From positions 2,999,543-3,063,542 of the forward strand of contig NZ_LT732526.1 of NCBI RefSeq assembly GCF_900155545.1: DNA of 64,000 bases, in the 5' to 3' direction. Both the position numbers and the translations under genes were made by a program. How positions within the stretch are numbered: position 1 is the first letter of the stretch; each line of letters starts with the position of its first letter. Below are positions 62,700 to 64,000 of this stretch, piece by piece. Below the pieces are notes generated by a model. It did not search any database, was not told the DNA's origin, and was given only the letters and a program-made list of their open reading frames with translations. The stretch is from Clostridium sp. Marseille-P2415 (GTDB lineage: Bacteria > Bacillota > Clostridia > Lachnospirales > Lachnospiraceae).

Positions 62700-62857
62700 C
62701 CACTACACCTTCGATCAATGATTAACCTTTGTCTCGGACCTGCATGTACGTAACCGCCGGTCCGGCAATCGATATCTGCTGCCACATATTTTTTCCCAGC
62801 CGTTTTCCCGGCTGTTTGAAAAATTAAAATTTTTCTCATGTTTTTGTTCGGGACCAT
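62696..62857 (-). CDS. possible small ORF coupled to the GGDEF gene
   Basis: About 53 codons starting MVPNKNMRKILIFQTAGKTA at the ATG at 62857, preceded by GGGGAG; its stop overlaps the GGDEF start by four bases. No family recognised. It might be a translated leader that couples to the cyclase, or chance. Confidence 0.35.
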   Translation of the reverse strand: MVPNKNMRKILIFQTAGKTAGKKYVAADIDCRTGGYVHAGPRQRLIIDRRCSG

Positions 62858-63018
62858 ATTACCACTCCCCTTTCGAACCATTTTTATCCTGAGTTGAATC
62901 TATGTAGTATGGATTTTGAAAAGAAAATAGGGGGAACGTAATTAATTAATACGTTCCGTGTCAGAAAGGTGTACCTTTTTACATTGGTTACAGAGAAAAT
63001 CATTCCACCATATTTGTG

Positions 63019-63047
63019 TTGAAATCCGTCGAAATTTCTATTATAAT
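63019..63047 (+). promoter_or_regulatory. consensus promoter for the serine recombinase
   Basis: TTGAAA (63019-63024), 17 bases, TATAAT (63042-63047). Confidence 0.75.
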
Positions 63048-63074
63048 ATATTATGGTTTATTTTACTCGTTTGG

Positions 63075-63128
63075 CAAGCATACCATATTGCTAAAAAGGT
63101 ACACCTTTTTAGCAATATGGTATGCTTG
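63075..63128. repeat. perfect inverted repeat, 26-base arms
   Basis: The arms CAAGCATACCATATTGC ... AAAAAGGT and its complement are separated only by AC. RNA from the promoter at 63019 would form a very strong hairpin ahead of the recombinase ATG; as DNA it could be a recombinase site with a 2-base centre. Confidence 0.95.
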
Positions 63129-63188
63129 TCTCATTTTAAAATTTATTCTTTCTGCCATACTATAAACGACAGGAGGTTTTATATAATT

Positions 63189-63806
63189 ATGAATAATTTC
63201 TACGGTTACGTTAGGGTTTCAAGCCTCGATCAAAATATAGAAAGGCAACTGGTAGAACTGCTGAAATGGGGGGTTTTAGAAAAAAATATTTATTGTGATA
63301 AATTATCCGGTAAGGATTTTAACCGGCCGCAGTACCAGAAATTAAAGAAAAGATTAAAGGAAGGGGACGTCCTGGTCATTAAAAGCATTGACCGTCTGGG
63401 CAGGAATTACGAGGATATCCAGAAGGAATGGAGAGAAATTGTCAAAATAAAAAAAGCAGATATTGTGATTATTGACATGCCTATTCTTGACACCCGGACC
63501 AATAAGGATCTGATCGGAACACTCATTTCCGATATTGTCCTGCAGCTTCTTTCATACGTGGCGCAGGCAGAAAGGGAAAACATCAAGCAGCGGCAGGCGG
63601 AAGGAATTGCCATCGCAAAAGCCCAGGGCAAGCATCTGGGACGCTTTCCCTCCCCGCTTCCTGATGAATTTTACCCGGTTTACGAAAAATGGAAACAGCG
63701 TGAATATACGCTGCGCACCGCAAGCAATGCCCTTGGAATCACGGTCAGCCAGTTCCGGACCATGATAAAAAAACACCAGAACAATAGAAAGGAGGACTTA
63801 ACTTGA
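63189..63806 (+). CDS. small serine recombinase (resolvase/invertase family)
   Basis: 205 residues from the ATG at 63189 (AGGAGG upstream); the frame is open further up but without a ribosome site. Catalytic serine in YGYVRVSSLDQNIERQLVEL, then LSGKDFNRPQYQKLKKRLKE, IKSIDRLGRNYEDIQKEWRE, the E-helix region AQAERENIKQRQAEGIAIAK and a C-terminal helix-turn-helix (LRTASNALGITVSQFRTMI). Size fits DNA invertases/resolvases. Stand-alone, so it may act on the adjacent palindromes or on a site elsewhere. Confidence 0.92.
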   Translation: MNNFYGYVRVSSLDQNIERQLVELLKWGVLEKNIYCDKLSGKDFNRPQYQKLKKRLKEGDVLVIKSIDRLGRNYEDIQKEWREIVKIKKADIVIIDMPILDTRTNKDLIGTLISDIVLQLLSYVAQAERENIKQRQAEGIAIAKAQGKHLGRFPSPLPDEFYPVYEKWKQREYTLRTASNALGITVSQFRTMIKKHQNNRKEDLT

Positions 63807-63853
63807 AAATTCCTGTCAATCTGTGTTAAAATAAGAAGAGATTATATTGAATT

Positions 63854-64000
63854 TTGAAAGAAGGTGCTGATACGAAGATACAGGAATCTGCCGAAAACTA
63901 TCTGGAAGCTATCCTGATGCTGCAGCAGCGCAATGGTCATGTGCGTTCCATCGACATCGCCGGAGAATTGGAATTTTCCAAGCCAAGCGTCAGCGTGGCG
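63854..64000 (+). CDS. DtxR/MntR-family metal-dependent regulator, N-terminal part
   Basis: Frame open to the window end: KIQESAENYLEAILMLQQRN then GHVRSIDIAGELEFSKPSVS, the winged helix of manganese/iron-dependent repressors. The start is unclear: no ATG or GTG in frame, a TTG at 63854 is the best candidate. An AGAAGG (about 63859) would suit an ACG codon at 63872, which may be a mutated start or a sequencing error. Confidence 0.8.
   Translation, partial: MKEGADTKIQESAENYLEAILMLQQRNGHVRSIDIAGELEFSKPSVSVA

Larger units (their letters stand above)
62882..63188 (+). promoter_or_regulatory. palindrome-rich leader of the serine recombinase gene
   Basis: Contains three palindromes: GGAACGTA-9-TACGTTCC (62933-62957), AAAGGT-GT-ACCTTT (62965-62978) and a perfect inverted repeat with 26-base arms and AC centre (63075-63128). 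A consensus promoter lies between the second and third. No gene. Confidence 0.8.

Overview
The window looks like a chromosome segment from a Gram-positive anaerobe of the Lachnospiraceae (the Lacrimispora / Clostridium saccharolyticum group is my best guess). The reasons are strong AGGAGG ribosome sites, lipoprotein signal peptides, a class B sortase, a TelA/XpaC pair, a BTAD-type regulator beside methylglyoxal synthase, and moderate GC interrupted by AT-rich islands. No rRNA, tRNA or CRISPR array was seen. The genus is inferred, not proven.

Layout. 1-2.2 kb: start of a CdaR-type regulator diverging from an orphan peptide/nickel-type solute-binding lipoprotein. 2.3-9.5 kb: a reverse-strand surface-glycan operon (UDP-galactopyranose mutase, GT8, three GT2, DegT aminotransferase, ATP-grasp enzyme). 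9.7-19 kb: housekeeping (leuA, TelA/XpaC pair, glmM, class B sortase, BTAD regulator plus mgsA, HD hydrolase). 19.06-25.1 kb: an eroded AT-rich accessory stretch (Abi remnant between 21-bp direct repeats, VanZ, secreted proteins, BlaI plus a frameshifted M56 peptidase, integrase remnant). 25.2-31.1 kb: maltodextrin-type uptake operon (binding protein, two permeases, malQ, LacI regulator) with an operator-like site just after its promoter. 31.4-35.1 kb: SIMPL lipoprotein, MscS channel, DUF3810 protein, signal peptidase I. 35.1-40.9 kb: IlvD/Edd dehydratase, GntR regulator, RpiB, AroC and a 6-phosphogluconolactonase-like propeller, with four 52-bp tandem repeats ahead of aroC. 40.9-45.8 kb: polyamine transport operon (XRE-cupin regulator, potABCD, DUF1622 protein).

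45.8-59.7 kb is the main accessory region and the most interesting part. It is a nested mosaic. A complete recombinase-in-trio (RIT) element of about 3.4 kb, with 29-bp inverted repeats, sits inside an IS30-type transposase gene. That IS30 element in turn sits inside one copy of a duplicated block carrying the 3' end of a dam-type methylase gene. The 3' end of the DUF1622 gene is duplicated as well. Between these repeats lie two different cassettes. One holds a membrane protein, a secreted protein with a broken paralogue and a calpain-like secreted cysteine protease. The other holds a secreted beta-rich protein, two MacB/FtsX-like membrane proteins and an ATPase, an arrangement resembling Lcn972-type bacteriocin/immunity modules.

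59.7-64 kb: two overlapping D12-class adenine methylases with no endonuclease seen, a GGDEF protein, and a small serine recombinase behind a very palindromic leader with a consensus promoter. The window ends in the start of a DtxR/MntR-type regulator.
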